A stretch of 64,000 bases of DNA from WRCA01 sp050943575 (GTDB lineage: Bacteria; Pseudomonadota; Alphaproteobacteria; Rs-D84), in contig JBMNPL010000001.1 in the NCBI GenBank assembly GCA_050943575.1, positions 1 through 64,000 on the forward strand, given 5' to 3'. The notes beneath the pieces are model-generated. The model worked only from the letters and a program-made list of their open reading frames with translations. It made no database searches and was not told the DNA's origin. How positions within the stretch are numbered: the first letter of the stretch is position 1; the number at the start of each line of letters is the position of its first letter. Position numbers and translations under genes: made by a program. Positions 9,248 to 18,071 of this stretch are shown piece by piece.

Positions 9248-10059
9248 TTTTTAATAAGTACCATTGCTTCGGATGCTGTTTTTGCACCTAGGTTTACAGG
9301 GGCAGATTTCCCGTCACCAGCATTTGCAATTCTTCCGATTGGAATACCATCAGGCAGATTACCACCAGCACTAACAGAAATTAACATAACACCTTTAGTT
9401 GGGGTAAATTCTTGATCGTTAAATAATTCAAAGACAGGTTTAGCATTACCACGCCCGTGTAAAAAGCCAAGAACATCGCTACCAGCAACACGTACAGGTG
9501 TGTTTGCACTGGTATCACGAATACCACGAACTTTTGCCCAATTTGGCCCCACATTTATTATTGTGCCCAAAAGAAAACCATTTTTTGATAACACAATATT
9601 ATTTATTTTTATCCCCGAGTTTTCACCTTTATCTAGGGTAAAAGTGTTACTAGAAAAAGAAGAGTTTTCATAAATAATACGAGATAAAACAGCGTGTTTT
9701 GGTTGTGATCGTACTATATCCAATGTTTGTTCTAATCTTTGATTTTCTGCAGCTAATGATATACAGCTTGTTTGTTGAGCTGTTAACTCGTCCAATCTTT
9801 TCCTAAGCTCTCGGTTTTCACTACGTATCCCGCTACGGATAGTCATATTTTCATTTAACTTTTTTATAGCACGTACTGGCCAAGTAATTATATCACCAAC
9901 AACTCGTGCAACTGGAACAACAACATTAGACATAGAATCTATAATTTTATAGTCTGGTTTATCTATTAAGATATATAAGAAAAATATAGGCACAAGACAG
10001 GCTGCTATACCAGCTTGGACTTTTTTTGCTAGTTTAGAAGAGTTTGTTTTTGTGTTCAT
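9244..10059 (-). CDS. mreC: Rod shape-determining protein MreC
   Basis: MreC is a periplasmic scaffold linking MreB filaments to the PBP2/RodA synthases. The 271-residue protein has one N-terminal membrane helix, a coiled coil (about 75-115) rich in Glu/Leu/Arg, and the double beta-barrel domain with 'SRIIYENSSFSSNTFTLDKG', GFLLGTI and 'TSANTPVRV'-type stretches. I chose ATG 10059; an in-frame TTG lies 21 bases upstream (10080). It is the first gene of the mreC-dnaG operon. A TAAACT box 8 bases before the ATG might be a -10 but its -35 spacing (19) is poor. mreB lies about 28 kb away instead of directly upstream. Confidence 0.93.
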   Translation of the reverse strand: MNTKTNSSKLAKKVQAGIAACLVPIFFLYILIDKPDYKIIDSMSNVVVPVARVVGDIITWPVRAIKKLNENMTIRSGIRSENRELRKRLDELTAQQTSCISLAAENQRLEQTLDIVRSQPKHAVLSRIIYENSSFSSNTFTLDKGENSGIKINNIVLSKNGFLLGTIINVGPNWAKVRGIRDTSANTPVRVAGSDVLGFLHGRGNAKPVFELFNDQEFTPTKGVMLISVSAGGNLPDGIPIGRIANAGDGKSAPVNLGAKTASEAMVLIKK

Positions 10060-10103
10060 CAAGGGCAAGTTTAGCACCAAGAATTAATTTTTCTACAATT
10101 TTC

Positions 10104-10132
10104 TTGATTTTTCATCTTTTTATGGCAAAATA
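10104..10132 (+). promoter_or_regulatory. Candidate promoter for rpmI-rplT
   Basis: TTGATT at 10104 followed after about 16 bases by CAAAAT. The -10 matches the consensus in only four of six positions, so this is a weak call based mainly on its place in the divergent mreC/rpmI gap. Confidence 0.35.
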
Positions 10133-10145
10133 AGCAAAACCGAAG

Positions 10146-10161
10146 CGGCAAGGCATTGCCG
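10146..10161 (+). promoter_or_regulatory. Small hairpin in the rpmI leader
   Basis: CGGCAA (10146-10151), loop GGCA, TTGCCG (10156-10161): a perfect 6-bp GC-rich stem in an otherwise AT-rich leader, 26 bases before rpmI. In E. coli L20 represses rpmI-rplT through leader structure, so a similar role is possible but not shown. No U-run follows, so it is not a terminator. Confidence 0.45.
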
Positions 10162-10186
10162 TAAGGGTTAAAAAATGGAGTAAAAA

Positions 10187-10390
10187 ATGCCTAAAATGAA
10201 AACAAAGTCTTACCTGAAAAAACGGGCAAGCATGACAGCAACTGGTAAAATACGAGTTGCCAGAAACAGCCACAAAAAATTACTACGAAAAAAGTCTAAA
10301 CGCGCAAATAACGCGGGGACTAAGGCACAATATTTAAATGATAACATGGTGGGTCAGGCGAAAATCTTGTCCCCTTATGGATTGAAATAG
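10187..10390 (+). CDS. rpmI: 50S ribosomal protein bL35
   Basis: A 67-residue, strongly basic protein with the bL35 signature MPKMKTKSYLKKR and TATGKIRVAR, ending GQAKILSPYG. It is part of the large ribosomal subunit. TGGAG lies 7 bases before the ATG. It is followed after 14 bases by rplT. Unlike the usual infC-rpmI-rplT order, infC is about 31 kb away, so IF-3 and L35/L20 are uncoupled here. A three-codon mini-ORF (ATG-GAG-TAA) overlaps its ribosome site. Confidence 0.97.
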   Translation: MPKMKTKSYLKKRASMTATGKIRVARNSHKKLLRKKSKRANNAGTKAQYLNDNMVGQAKILSPYGLK

Positions 10391-10404
10391 TATGGGGGCT
10401 GAAA

Positions 10405-10770
10405 ATGGCAAGAGTAAAACGCGGCATAACCGCTAAAAAAAGACATAATAAAATTTTGGAACGTGCCAAAGGTTTTTTGGGGCGTCATAGTACAACTTAT
10501 AGGGTTGCTCGGGAAAAAACTGAAAAAGCTGGGCAATATGCATATCGTGATCGTAAAGCAAGAAAGGGATGTTTTCGTTCTTTGTGGATAGTTCGTATTA
10601 ATGCGGCTGTTCGTCCACATGGATTAACTTATTCTAGTTTTATGAATGGTTTGAAAAAAGCAGGTATTAAATTAGATAGAAAAGTTTTGGCAGAAATGGC
10701 TTATATCGGTGATACTGGCTTTGAAAAACTAATTGATCAAGCAAAACGATTTATTCAAACCGATAAGTAA
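10405..10770 (+). CDS. rplT: 50S ribosomal protein bL20
   Basis: The 121-residue basic protein begins MARVKRGITAKKRHNKIL and contains 'KGFLGRHSTTYRVAREKTEKA', then 'LWIVRINAAVRPHGLTYS' and 'MAYIGDTGFEKLI', all diagnostic for bL20. It is needed for early assembly of the 50S subunit and, in several bacteria, represses its own operon through the leader mRNA. It is co-transcribed with rpmI. A strong hairpin with a U-run follows 38 bases after its stop. Confidence 0.98.
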   Translation: MARVKRGITAKKRHNKILERAKGFLGRHSTTYRVAREKTEKAGQYAYRDRKARKGCFRSLWIVRINAAVRPHGLTYSSFMNGLKKAGIKLDRKVLAEMAYIGDTGFEKLIDQAKRFIQTDK

Positions 10771-10807
10771 AATTTCGGTGGCGATTTTTTGTATATTATG
10801 CAACAAT

Positions 10808-10832
10808 AAACCCATCGATAGATGGGTTTTTT
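10808..10832 (+). terminator. Rho-independent terminator between rplT and pheS (possible pheS attenuator)
   Basis: AAACCCATC, loop GATA, GATGGGTTT followed by a T-run. The 9-bp stem sits 10 bases before the pheS ATG with no good promoter between, so pheS must be reached by read-through or the hairpin acts as an attenuator. It also shows that an upstream in-frame ATG at 10822, inside the stem, is not the pheS start. Confidence 0.8.
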
Positions 10833-10842
10833 GGTGATAAAA

Positions 10843-11826
10843 ATGAATGAATTATTAAAAGAATTAAAAAATGCGCAAACTACTCAAGATTTAGATAATA
10901 TAAAATCTAAATGGTTGGGTAAAAAAAGTAAAATTAAAGCACAAATGGATGCTTTGCGTGATTTACCTGCAGATCAGCGTGCAAAAGTCGGTGCCCAGAT
11001 AAATATTTTACGTGCACAATATGAAAAAGCGATTGAAGATGCTAAAAGTGAAATGACAGATAAGTTAATCAATGAAAAATTAAAAAACGATAGTTTTGAT
11101 ATGACATTACCTGGTATCAGTATTAAATCTGGTGCATTACACCCTGTAAGTGTTATTGAAGAAAAATGTATAAATGCAATGCGTCGATTAGGATTTGTTG
11201 TAGCAAATGGGCCAGAAATAGAAGATCCTAAATATAATTTTGATTTATTGGATATTCCGAAACATCATCCAGCGCGTGATATGCAAGATACTTTCTGGAT
11301 TAAAAAAGATGAAAAACTTTTACGTACACACACAACATCAGTTCAATCTCGTTATATGATAGATTTAAAAGGGGATGAATCAAAGTTACCAATTTGTATC
11401 GTATCACCTGGACGGGTGTATCGTAATGAAGCATTAGATGCAATGCATTTGTCAGCATTTCATCAATTTGAAGGATTAATGGTTGGACATGGAATAAAAA
11501 TTTCTCATTTAAAAGGAACAATAGAATTTATCCTGAAAGAAATTTATGGTGATGATATAAAAATCAGATTTAAACCAAAATTTTATCCATATACAGAACC
11601 AAGTGTAGGGGCAGATATTTTAACTTCACGTGGTTGGATTACAATTGTTGGTGCTGGAATGGTATCACCCCAAGTTTTACGAAACTTTGGATTTGATCCT
11701 GCGCGTGTTAGTGGATTAGCATTTGGATTTGGTACATCACGTTTAGCTGGTGAATTTACTGGTGTAAGTATGCGTGAATTATATGGTATGGATTTAAGAG
11801 TGTTTAAAAAATTAAAAGGCGAATAA
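10843..11826 (+). CDS. pheS: Phenylalanyl-tRNA synthetase alpha subunit
   Basis: PheS (327 residues from ATG 10843) is the catalytic subunit that charges tRNA-Phe. An N-terminal coiled coil (about 1-85) is followed by the class II core with 'GPEIEDPKYNFDLLDIPKHH', motif 2 around LRTHTTSVQSR, CIVSPGRVYRNEALDAMHL and motif 3 'GLAFGFGTSRLA'. GGTGAT lies before the chosen ATG. pheT follows 2 bases after the stop, the normal pheST arrangement. Confidence 0.96.
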   Translation: MNELLKELKNAQTTQDLDNIKSKWLGKKSKIKAQMDALRDLPADQRAKVGAQINILRAQYEKAIEDAKSEMTDKLINEKLKNDSFDMTLPGISIKSGALHPVSVIEEKCINAMRRLGFVVANGPEIEDPKYNFDLLDIPKHHPARDMQDTFWIKKDEKLLRTHTTSVQSRYMIDLKGDESKLPICIVSPGRVYRNEALDAMHLSAFHQFEGLMVGHGIKISHLKGTIEFILKEIYGDDIKIRFKPKFYPYTEPSVGADILTSRGWITIVGAGMVSPQVLRNFGFDPARVSGLAFGFGTSRLAGEFTGVSMRELYGMDLRVFKKLKGE

Positions 11827-11828
11827 AT

Positions 11829-13802
11829 ATGAGGTTCAGCAAAAAGATTTTAGAAACATTTATTGAATTACCAAAAGATTGGCAAGATTTAATGGAAGAT
11901 GTTGGATTGGAAATTAAGTCTATTGATGGTGATGTTTTTAACTTGGAATTATTGGCGAATCGAGGCGATCATTATTGTTATTTTGGATTAACAAATGAAA
12001 TTCATGGTCGTACGGGTTCAAAGATAAAATATGATATAACAAAAATGACCACACCACTTGACGTATCAAATAAAATAAACAATTTATTCAAAATAGAAAC
12101 AAATAAATGTTTAGCATATTCATTAACTCCTTATAAATTATCCAAGACACAAAAAGAACGACAAACTAAAGATAAATATATTTTAGACTTGCTAAGTACA
12201 AGCGATGTAAATGTTATATTAGATATAATTGATATTACAAATGTTGTTATGTTGGAATATGGACAACCTGTTCATGTTTATGATGCAGATAAAATCAAAG
12301 GTCAAATTTGTATTCGTGAATCAAAACTTGGTGAAAAAGCCGCCCTGCTCTTTCATGATGGTTTAACAGAACTACCGGCTGGAACATGTGTTATCGCAGA
12401 TGATGAAAAAATTCTGTGTATTGCTGGTGTTATAGGATGTCATGCAGCCGAAGCAGATGAAAATACAAAAAATATCTTGGTTGAGACTGCTTTGTTTGAT
12501 CCTGTTGCGATTCGTTTAGCATCGCGCGTAATTGGTCATACATCAATTGCTAGTCAAATTTTTGAACGAGGTGGTAATTATGATGCAATGACAAATGGTG
12601 CAGCCAGAGCAAAAAAATTGTACGAGCAAATCGGGTGGGTGCAAAGCGGAGAATTTCAAATTGTCCCCGATACGATTCCTGTTATAAAGAATCCGATAAG
12701 TTTAAGTGGTGATTTTGTGCGTAATGAATTGGAAATAGAAATTTCTGACAATGAAATAGAACAACGTTTATTACGTTATGGATTTAAAAAAACAACTAAT
12801 GGGTATCAAATACCAGCATGGCGTATATGGGATATTAAAGGCGAATCAGCAGATTTGATAGAAGAAATATGTCGTAGTATTGGATATAATAAACTGCCAT
12901 CAAAATTACCCCCAGTTGTTTTAGGTGCAAAAAAAACAGATACTGAAATTAGAAAATCTGAGATAAATTCATATTTAATCCATAATGGATTTTATGAGAT
13001 TATAACCGATAGCATGTATTCACCAAAACATGCCGCTGTTGCGCCTATTAAAGAACATATAGCATTAGAAAATTCGATTGATGGTGGAAATGCATTTATG
13101 CGAAATAATACAATTGTTCAAGCAGCAGAATTAATTAGTAAAAATTTACGCGTAAAAAATCGTGAAATTCGTGCTTTTGAATGGGGTAAGATTTTCAAAA
13201 ACAATTCAGAAATAAAAGTTTTATGGGGTGTTATGAATGGTGCAGAAACAAATCCACTTACTACAAAAGCATTGCTGATGAATTTGTTTGATAATTTACT
13301 ATTAGATGTAAGTATAGAATATAATGATTTTGCAGACAGTGTTAAAGTTTCAGAGTGGACTTTATTAAATCCGAGACGTCGCGGGAGAATTTCTTGCAAT
13401 GGGCGTGGTGTATGTGTATTTGGTGAAATTCATCCAAGTTTATTAAATAAATTTGATATTAAAAATGATTTACCTGTGTATTTTAGTTTTGATACCAAAG
13501 GGTTAATAGAGTCGGTTAGTAAAAAAATAATATATACTAGTCCTAGTACAATTATTCCTAGTGTGCGTGATGTTACTATTACAATTCCTTATGGTTGTGC
13601 GGCTGGTGATGTAATAGAGTTTATTAAAAATGAATATAAACAAGTTGCCACTATTCAAATTATAGATATTTATGATAAAGCCAAAGAATTAGTAAGAAAT
13701 ATTACTTTTTCACTTGTTTTTGCAGGGGAGTTTTCCACAGAAGAATTAAATAAATTAATTTTGGAAATTATGGATGCCGCAAACAATTTTGCAAAAAAGT
13801 AA
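11829..13802 (+). CDS. pheT: Phenylalanyl-tRNA synthetase beta subunit, short form lacking the OB-fold tRNA-binding domain
   Basis: This 657-residue PheT is much shorter than the usual 790-810. The first 33 residues (to GLEIKSID) match the family N-terminus, but the sequence then passes directly to the B1 region (FNLELLANRGDHYCYFGL, aligning with the normal 'TPNRADCLS' stretch). The roughly 110-residue EMAPII/OB-fold domain, normally recognised by CGAPN and GMLCS motifs, is absent. The B3/B4 editing region, the B5 domain, the synthetase-like core and the C-terminal ferredoxin-like anticodon-binding domain (PSVRDVTITI, near 578) remain. It should form the alpha2-beta2 enzyme with PheS. See the finding on MetG, which carries a PheT-type OB domain. 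Confidence 0.94.
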   Translation: MRFSKKILETFIELPKDWQDLMEDVGLEIKSIDGDVFNLELLANRGDHYCYFGLTNEIHGRTGSKIKYDITKMTTPLDVSNKINNLFKIETNKCLAYSLTPYKLSKTQKERQTKDKYILDLLSTSDVNVILDIIDITNVVMLEYGQPVHVYDADKIKGQICIRESKLGEKAALLFHDGLTELPAGTCVIADDEKILCIAGVIGCHAAEADENTKNILVETALFDPVAIRLASRVIGHTSIASQIFERGGNYDAMTNGAARAKKLYEQIGWVQSGEFQIVPDTIPVIKNPISLSGDFVRNELEIEISDNEIEQRLLRYGFKKTTNGYQIPAWRIWDIKGESADLIEEICRSIGYNKLPSKLPPVVLGAKKTDTEIRKSEINSYLIHNGFYEIITDSMYSPKHAAVAPIKEHIALENSIDGGNAFMRNNTIVQAAELISKNLRVKNREIRAFEWGKIFKNNSEIKVLWGVMNGAETNPLTTKALLMNLFDNLLLDVSIEYNDFADSVKVSEWTLLNPRRRGRISCNGRGVCVFGEIHPSLLNKFDIKNDLPVYFSFDTKGLIESVSKKIIYTSPSTIIPSVRDVTITIPYGCAAGDVIEFIKNEYKQVATIQIIDIYDKAKELVRNITFSLVFAGEFSTEELNKLILEIMDAANNFAKK

Positions 13803-13819
13803 TAATTAAATATTAATAT

Positions 13820-13843
13820 AAAAACCGATAAACACCGGTTTTT
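13820..13843. terminator. Bidirectional terminator between pheT and nth
   Basis: AAAAACCG (13820-13827), 8-base loop, CGGTTTTT (13836-13843). The stem with flanking A and T runs can serve both convergent genes. Confidence 0.75.
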
Positions 13844-14471
13844 ATATTATTTTTTCCGCCGCATCACACCATGGAGCAACAGGGCATTGTGCACACTTTG
13901 GTCGTAATGCGCTACAAATATATCGCCCGTGTAACACCATAACATGATTTGTAATTGAATGATATTTTTCAGGAATTATTTTTAATAATTCTGCTTCTAC
14001 TTTTTCAGGCGTGTTAGCTTCATTACTAACCCAGCGATATCGGTGTGAATTTCTAAAAACGTGGGTATCAACACCTATAGTTGGAGCACCCCATAAAACA
14101 TTCATAATAACATTTGCTGTTTTTTGCCCGATACCTGGTAGTTTCATTAAAGCGTCACGACTGCGTGGTAAATCAGAATTACCAAGAGCGTAGCTAAGTT
14201 TTATAATGTTTTTTGCTTTATTATTAAAAAATGAAATTACTTTAATATGTTCTTTTAATCCATCTTCGCCCAATTTAATCATTTTTTGTGGGGTATCAGC
14301 AATTGCAAATAATGCGGGTGTAACTTCATTAACTTTTCTATCTGTTGCTTGTGCGGATAAAATTACCGCGATTGCAAAAGTAAATTCATTTGTATGATAT
14401 AGCTCGCTTCGAATTTCCATATTCAAAGATGGCGGAACTTTTTCAAAATAAATATCTGGCGTAAGTTTCAT
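13842..14471 (-). CDS. nth: Endonuclease III (bifunctional DNA glycosylase/AP lyase)
   Basis: The 209-residue protein removes oxidised pyrimidines in base excision repair. It has the helix-hairpin-helix motif LPGIGQKTANVIMN (catalytic lysine within it, about residue 120), the catalytic aspartate in GVDTHVFR and the C-terminal [4Fe-4S] cluster loop with four cysteines in CSALRPKCAQCPVAPWC. The length is normal (E. coli 211). Its ATG overlaps the stop of the upstream RfbC-like gene by 4 bases, so the two are co-translated. Confidence 0.96.
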   Translation of the reverse strand: MKLTPDIYFEKVPPSLNMEIRSELYHTNEFTFAIAVILSAQATDRKVNEVTPALFAIADTPQKMIKLGEDGLKEHIKVISFFNNKAKNIIKLSYALGNSDLPRSRDALMKLPGIGQKTANVIMNVLWGAPTIGVDTHVFRNSHRYRWVSNEANTPEKVEAELLKIIPEKYHSITNHVMVLHGRYICSALRPKCAQCPVAPWCDAAEKII

Positions 14472-15028
14472 CTAGTTTTTTTTGATTGTTGTTGCCATTG
14501 TTTAAATGTTGGCCAATCTAATATTTCGTTCGCAATAATAATTTTATCATCTGGAATTCCCCAATTTATTTTTAAATCTGGATCATTATAAATTATTCCT
14601 TTTTGATGATAAATACTTCTAAGATTGTCAGTTTTAATAGTAAGTATAGCTGTATCTGATTGGATAGAGTAACCATGTGCAAAACCACGTGGAATAAACA
14701 ACATGTTATTTTCTTGATCATTTAATAAGGCTGAAATATGTTTACCAAAAGTTGGGCTTTTTTTACGTAAATCAACTGCTATATTTAATGTTTGACCTTG
14801 AATCACACTAATAAGTTTAGCTTGGGCAAATTTTCCATTTTGAAAACCTAAACCGATAATATTTCCATATTTATAATAATATTGTTTTTCCAGAACAAAT
14901 TCGTTTTTTATCCCAAGTTTATTAAATTCTTCTTTATCGTATGAATCAAACCATTTTCCGTTGTGATTACCGTGTTTTTTAGGCTTAATTATAAAAACCC
15001 CTGAAATTTCAGTTTTATAAAAATACAT
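14468..15028 (-). CDS. RmlC/RfbC-like cupin (dTDP-4-dehydrorhamnose 3,5-epimerase family) lacking catalytic residues
   Basis: The 186-residue protein aligns along its length with RmlC epimerases: a GLHFQ-equivalent segment, 'VDLRKKSPTFGKH', 'FIPRGFAHGY' and 'GIIYNDPDLKINWGIP'. The catalytic histidine of GLHFQ is replaced by glycine (GLGFQ, Gly61), and the catalytic tyrosine preceding the conserved Lys-Thr is isoleucine (Ile131). It may be catalytically dead, or a sugar isomerase or binding protein of another specificity. No other rhamnose gene is in the window. It sits between ileS and nth, overlapping nth by 4 bases. Confidence 0.8.
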   Translation of the reverse strand: MYFYKTEISGVFIIKPKKHGNHNGKWFDSYDKEEFNKLGIKNEFVLEKQYYYKYGNIIGLGFQNGKFAQAKLISVIQGQTLNIAVDLRKKSPTFGKHISALLNDQENNMLFIPRGFAHGYSIQSDTAILTIKTDNLRSIYHQKGIIYNDPDLKINWGIPDDKIIIANEILDWPTFKQWQQQSKKTR

Positions 15029-15031
15029 ATT

Positions 15032-18000
15032 TTATCCTTTTGTAATTTTAATTGATAATTTATGCCCTTCTATTTCTGTTATATGTTCGCCATTTCCGAT
15101 TTTCATTTCTGTTATCAATGCGTTTTTCATAATTGTTTCACGATGAGTTTCTAATGCGTCAGATAATTCATTATCAGTATTGTATTCTAGTATTATACGA
15201 TCTGAAACATCTAAACCAATTGTTTTTCGAGTATCTTGGATAAAACGTAATGCGTCATTTGCCATACCTTCGGCTAATAAATCTGATGTTAAATTTGTAT
15301 CCAGAACTACAATAGCAGTATTGTCTGGTAATGCGGCGCCAGTTATGTCTTTTTTTACATTTAATCGTATTTCATATTCGTCATTTAATAATCCCCAATC
15401 ATCTGGATTAAAATTAGGTTGTTTGCTGGCAATCATAATTTCTTTTAATTTGCTACCCAATCTTGCACCGATTTTTGGTGTAATTAAATATATAAAAGGA
15501 TCAGCAACAGATGAAATATTATTAGAAAAATTAACAGACTTTATATTTAGTTCATCACGTAAAATATCTGAGAATTCATCCATTTGTGTGTTACCAACAA
15601 TCATCATAGATTGTAATGGTAAACGATTGCGTAATTTATATTTTTCTCGTAACATGTTTCCAGTTGTAACAATCATCTGGACGCGACGCATATCATTCAT
15701 TAATTGAATATTATCATTTTTTTTATATTTTGGAAATTCTTCTAGGTGTACAGACTCTTTACCAGTTAAATTACGATAAATATAATCACTGATAAATGGC
15801 GCAAGTGGAGCAAGTAGTTTACATACAGTTGTTAAAATAAAGTATAATACATTAAATACAATTTGATCTTCATTCCAAACTCTTTCACGTGATCTGCGTA
15901 TATACCAATTGTTTAATATTTCTAAAAATTTTGTAAATTCACGAACTGCGACATCAGGTTTATATTCATCTAGTGCATCAGATACTGTTTTTATTAATTC
16001 ATCTAATTCGGATAAAATGTATTTATCTAAAACATTATCAGATTTTAACTCATTGTTCGCTTTTAAGTTGCTGGCATTTGCATAAAGTGTAAAGAAGTGA
16101 TACGCATTCCAAAGAGGAGTTAGTATATTTTTAATAGGTTCGTTAAACACTTTACCAGCTATATCTATCAATACAGGTTCACCCTTGATAAAATTACTTC
16201 CTAATAAATAAAGTCGTATTGCATCTGCACCATAAGTATCAAAAATTTTGCTAGGGTCTTCAAAGTTACCTAGAGATTTTGACATTTTTCTTTTATGTTC
16301 ATCAATTGTTAAACCATTAGCAGAAACGGTTTTAAATGCAGGTTTATCAAACAAAGCAGTTGCCAAAACCATTAATGTATAAAACCAACCACGGGTTTGA
16401 TCAATACCTTCAATAATATAATCAGCTGGGAAAGTTGTATCAAATTTGTCTTTGTTTTCAAACGGATAATGCATACTTGCAAAAGGCATAGATCCTGATT
16501 CAAACCAACAATCTAAAACATCTGGGATTCTTTTCCATCCATCTTTTTCTAATTTATCCAAAGTTGGGCGATGTAAATCATTTATTTTAACCTCGAAAAA
16601 TTCTTCTAATTCTACAATGCTACCAAATACACGAATTTCATCACCTTTTTTCCAAATTGGTAATGGTGTTCCCCAATATCGATTACGAGTAATTGCCCAC
16701 GGTCTAGCATTTTCAATCCAAGAACGAAATCTTTCACCAGCATTAATCCAGTTTACTTGCTTATTATTTTCTAACAATTTATCTATTATAGCTGGTACGT
16801 TAATATACCAAGAATTTGTTGCACGATAAATTAATTTGGTATGGGTGCGATCGTCAAATGGGTAACTATGTTTATAATGCTCTTTTTTTACCAAATGACC
16901 ATTATTTTGTAAGTACCGAATAATTTTTGGAGACGCGTCAAAAATATTTTCACCAGCCCAATCTTTTACATCTGATGTGAAATTTCCATAATCATCCACA
17001 TTTAATATTACGGGAAATGTGTTATCAAAATCGCGCGCAGCTATAAAATCCTCTTGTCCAAAAGCGGGCGCTATATGAACAATTCCGGTCCCATCAGAAT
17101 CAGAAACATAATCTGCAGGGATTATTGAATATAGTTTTTCGTCATTATAATAATTAAATAACGGCTTATATTTTAATCCGATTAAATCAAAACCGGTTAT
17201 TTCGCCAACTTTTTTAGCGTTTGAAAATTGTTTTTCATAAGCTTTTAATCTGGATTCTGCGATAATATATTCTACTCCATCAGTGTCACGCATAACAACA
17301 TATTTCATTTTAGGATTTACTGCTAAAGCCGAATTTCCTGGTAAAGTCCAAGGTGTTGTCGTCCATGCTAAAATACGCCGCCCGTCCATCAGTTCAAACC
17401 AGACAGTAATCGCATCATCAATAACATCAGTATATTCTTTAGCTGCATCAGCGTTTGATACAACCGTCCCAAGTTTCCAAGAAAATGGATTTACTTTATA
17501 ATCTTCATACAATAAACCTTTTTCATACAAGGTTTTTAATGCCCATAAAACAGACTCCATATAATTAATATCCATTGTGGTATATTCTTGACCATTATCA
17601 CCAAAATCCACCCAACGACCAACTCTATTTATGTATTTACGCCATTCATCAGCATATAACATGATACCATTACGGCACATGTCGCAAAAAGTTTCTATCC
17701 CATCTTTAGCAACAATATCAATAGATTTACTTCCTGTTTGTTTTTCAACAGTTACTTCCGCGGGCAAGCCATGCACATCCCATCCAAATTGATGAATTAC
17801 ATAATTTCCTTGCATAGTGCGATAGCGAAAAACCATATCTTTTATAGCTGATACACCTAAATGTCCAACATGGGGTTTGCTACTGGGAGTGGGTGGCCCA
17901 TCATAAAAAGTAAAATTAATACGTGGTTTTTTTGCGGCACTCGCCGAAATAGTTTTATGAAAAATATTGTTTTTTTGCCAATAATCTAAAACTTGATTTT

Positions 18001-18046
18001 CTAGCTGTGGAAAATTTGCTTTTGGTTCTGTCTTTGGGTATGACAT
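15032..18046 (-). CDS. ileS: Isoleucyl-tRNA synthetase
   Basis: This class I synthetase (1004 residues from ATG 18046) has the HIGH box as HVGH (in PSSKPHVGHLG), the GWDVHGLPAEVTVE motif, a CP1 editing domain with TTTPWTLPGN, and KMSKSLGNFEDP. Its length and lack of a clear C-terminal zinc ribbon fit the long, eukaryote-like IleRS2 type known from several Alphaproteobacteria and other bacteria; IleRS2 enzymes are often tolerant to mupirocin. I chose ATG 18046 because a perfect AGGAG lies 7 bases upstream; the ORF is open 18 codons further but those codons overlap a leader hairpin. Confidence 0.96.
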   Translation of the reverse strand: MSYPKTEPKANFPQLENQVLDYWQKNNIFHKTISASAAKKPRINFTFYDGPPTPSSKPHVGHLGVSAIKDMVFRYRTMQGNYVIHQFGWDVHGLPAEVTVEKQTGSKSIDIVAKDGIETFCDMCRNGIMLYADEWRKYINRVGRWVDFGDNGQEYTTMDINYMESVLWALKTLYEKGLLYEDYKVNPFSWKLGTVVSNADAAKEYTDVIDDAITVWFELMDGRRILAWTTTPWTLPGNSALAVNPKMKYVVMRDTDGVEYIIAESRLKAYEKQFSNAKKVGEITGFDLIGLKYKPLFNYYNDEKLYSIIPADYVSDSDGTGIVHIAPAFGQEDFIAARDFDNTFPVILNVDDYGNFTSDVKDWAGENIFDASPKIIRYLQNNGHLVKKEHYKHSYPFDDRTHTKLIYRATNSWYINVPAIIDKLLENNKQVNWINAGERFRSWIENARPWAITRNRYWGTPLPIWKKGDEIRVFGSIVELEEFFEVKINDLHRPTLDKLEKDGWKRIPDVLDCWFESGSMPFASMHYPFENKDKFDTTFPADYIIEGIDQTRGWFYTLMVLATALFDKPAFKTVSANGLTIDEHKRKMSKSLGNFEDPSKIFDTYGADAIRLYLLGSNFIKGEPVLIDIAGKVFNEPIKNILTPLWNAYHFFTLYANASNLKANNELKSDNVLDKYILSELDELIKTVSDALDEYKPDVAVREFTKFLEILNNWYIRRSRERVWNEDQIVFNVLYFILTTVCKLLAPLAPFISDYIYRNLTGKESVHLEEFPKYKKNDNIQLMNDMRRVQMIVTTGNMLREKYKLRNRLPLQSMMIVGNTQMDEFSDILRDELNIKSVNFSNNISSVADPFIYLITPKIGARLGSKLKEIMIASKQPNFNPDDWGLLNDEYEIRLNVKKDITGAALPDNTAIVVLDTNLTSDLLAEGMANDALRFIQDTRKTIGLDVSDRIILEYNTDNELSDALETHRETIMKNALITEMKIGNGEHITEIEGHKLSIKITKG

Positions 18047-18071
18047 TATTTGCTCCTGATGTAATAATAAA

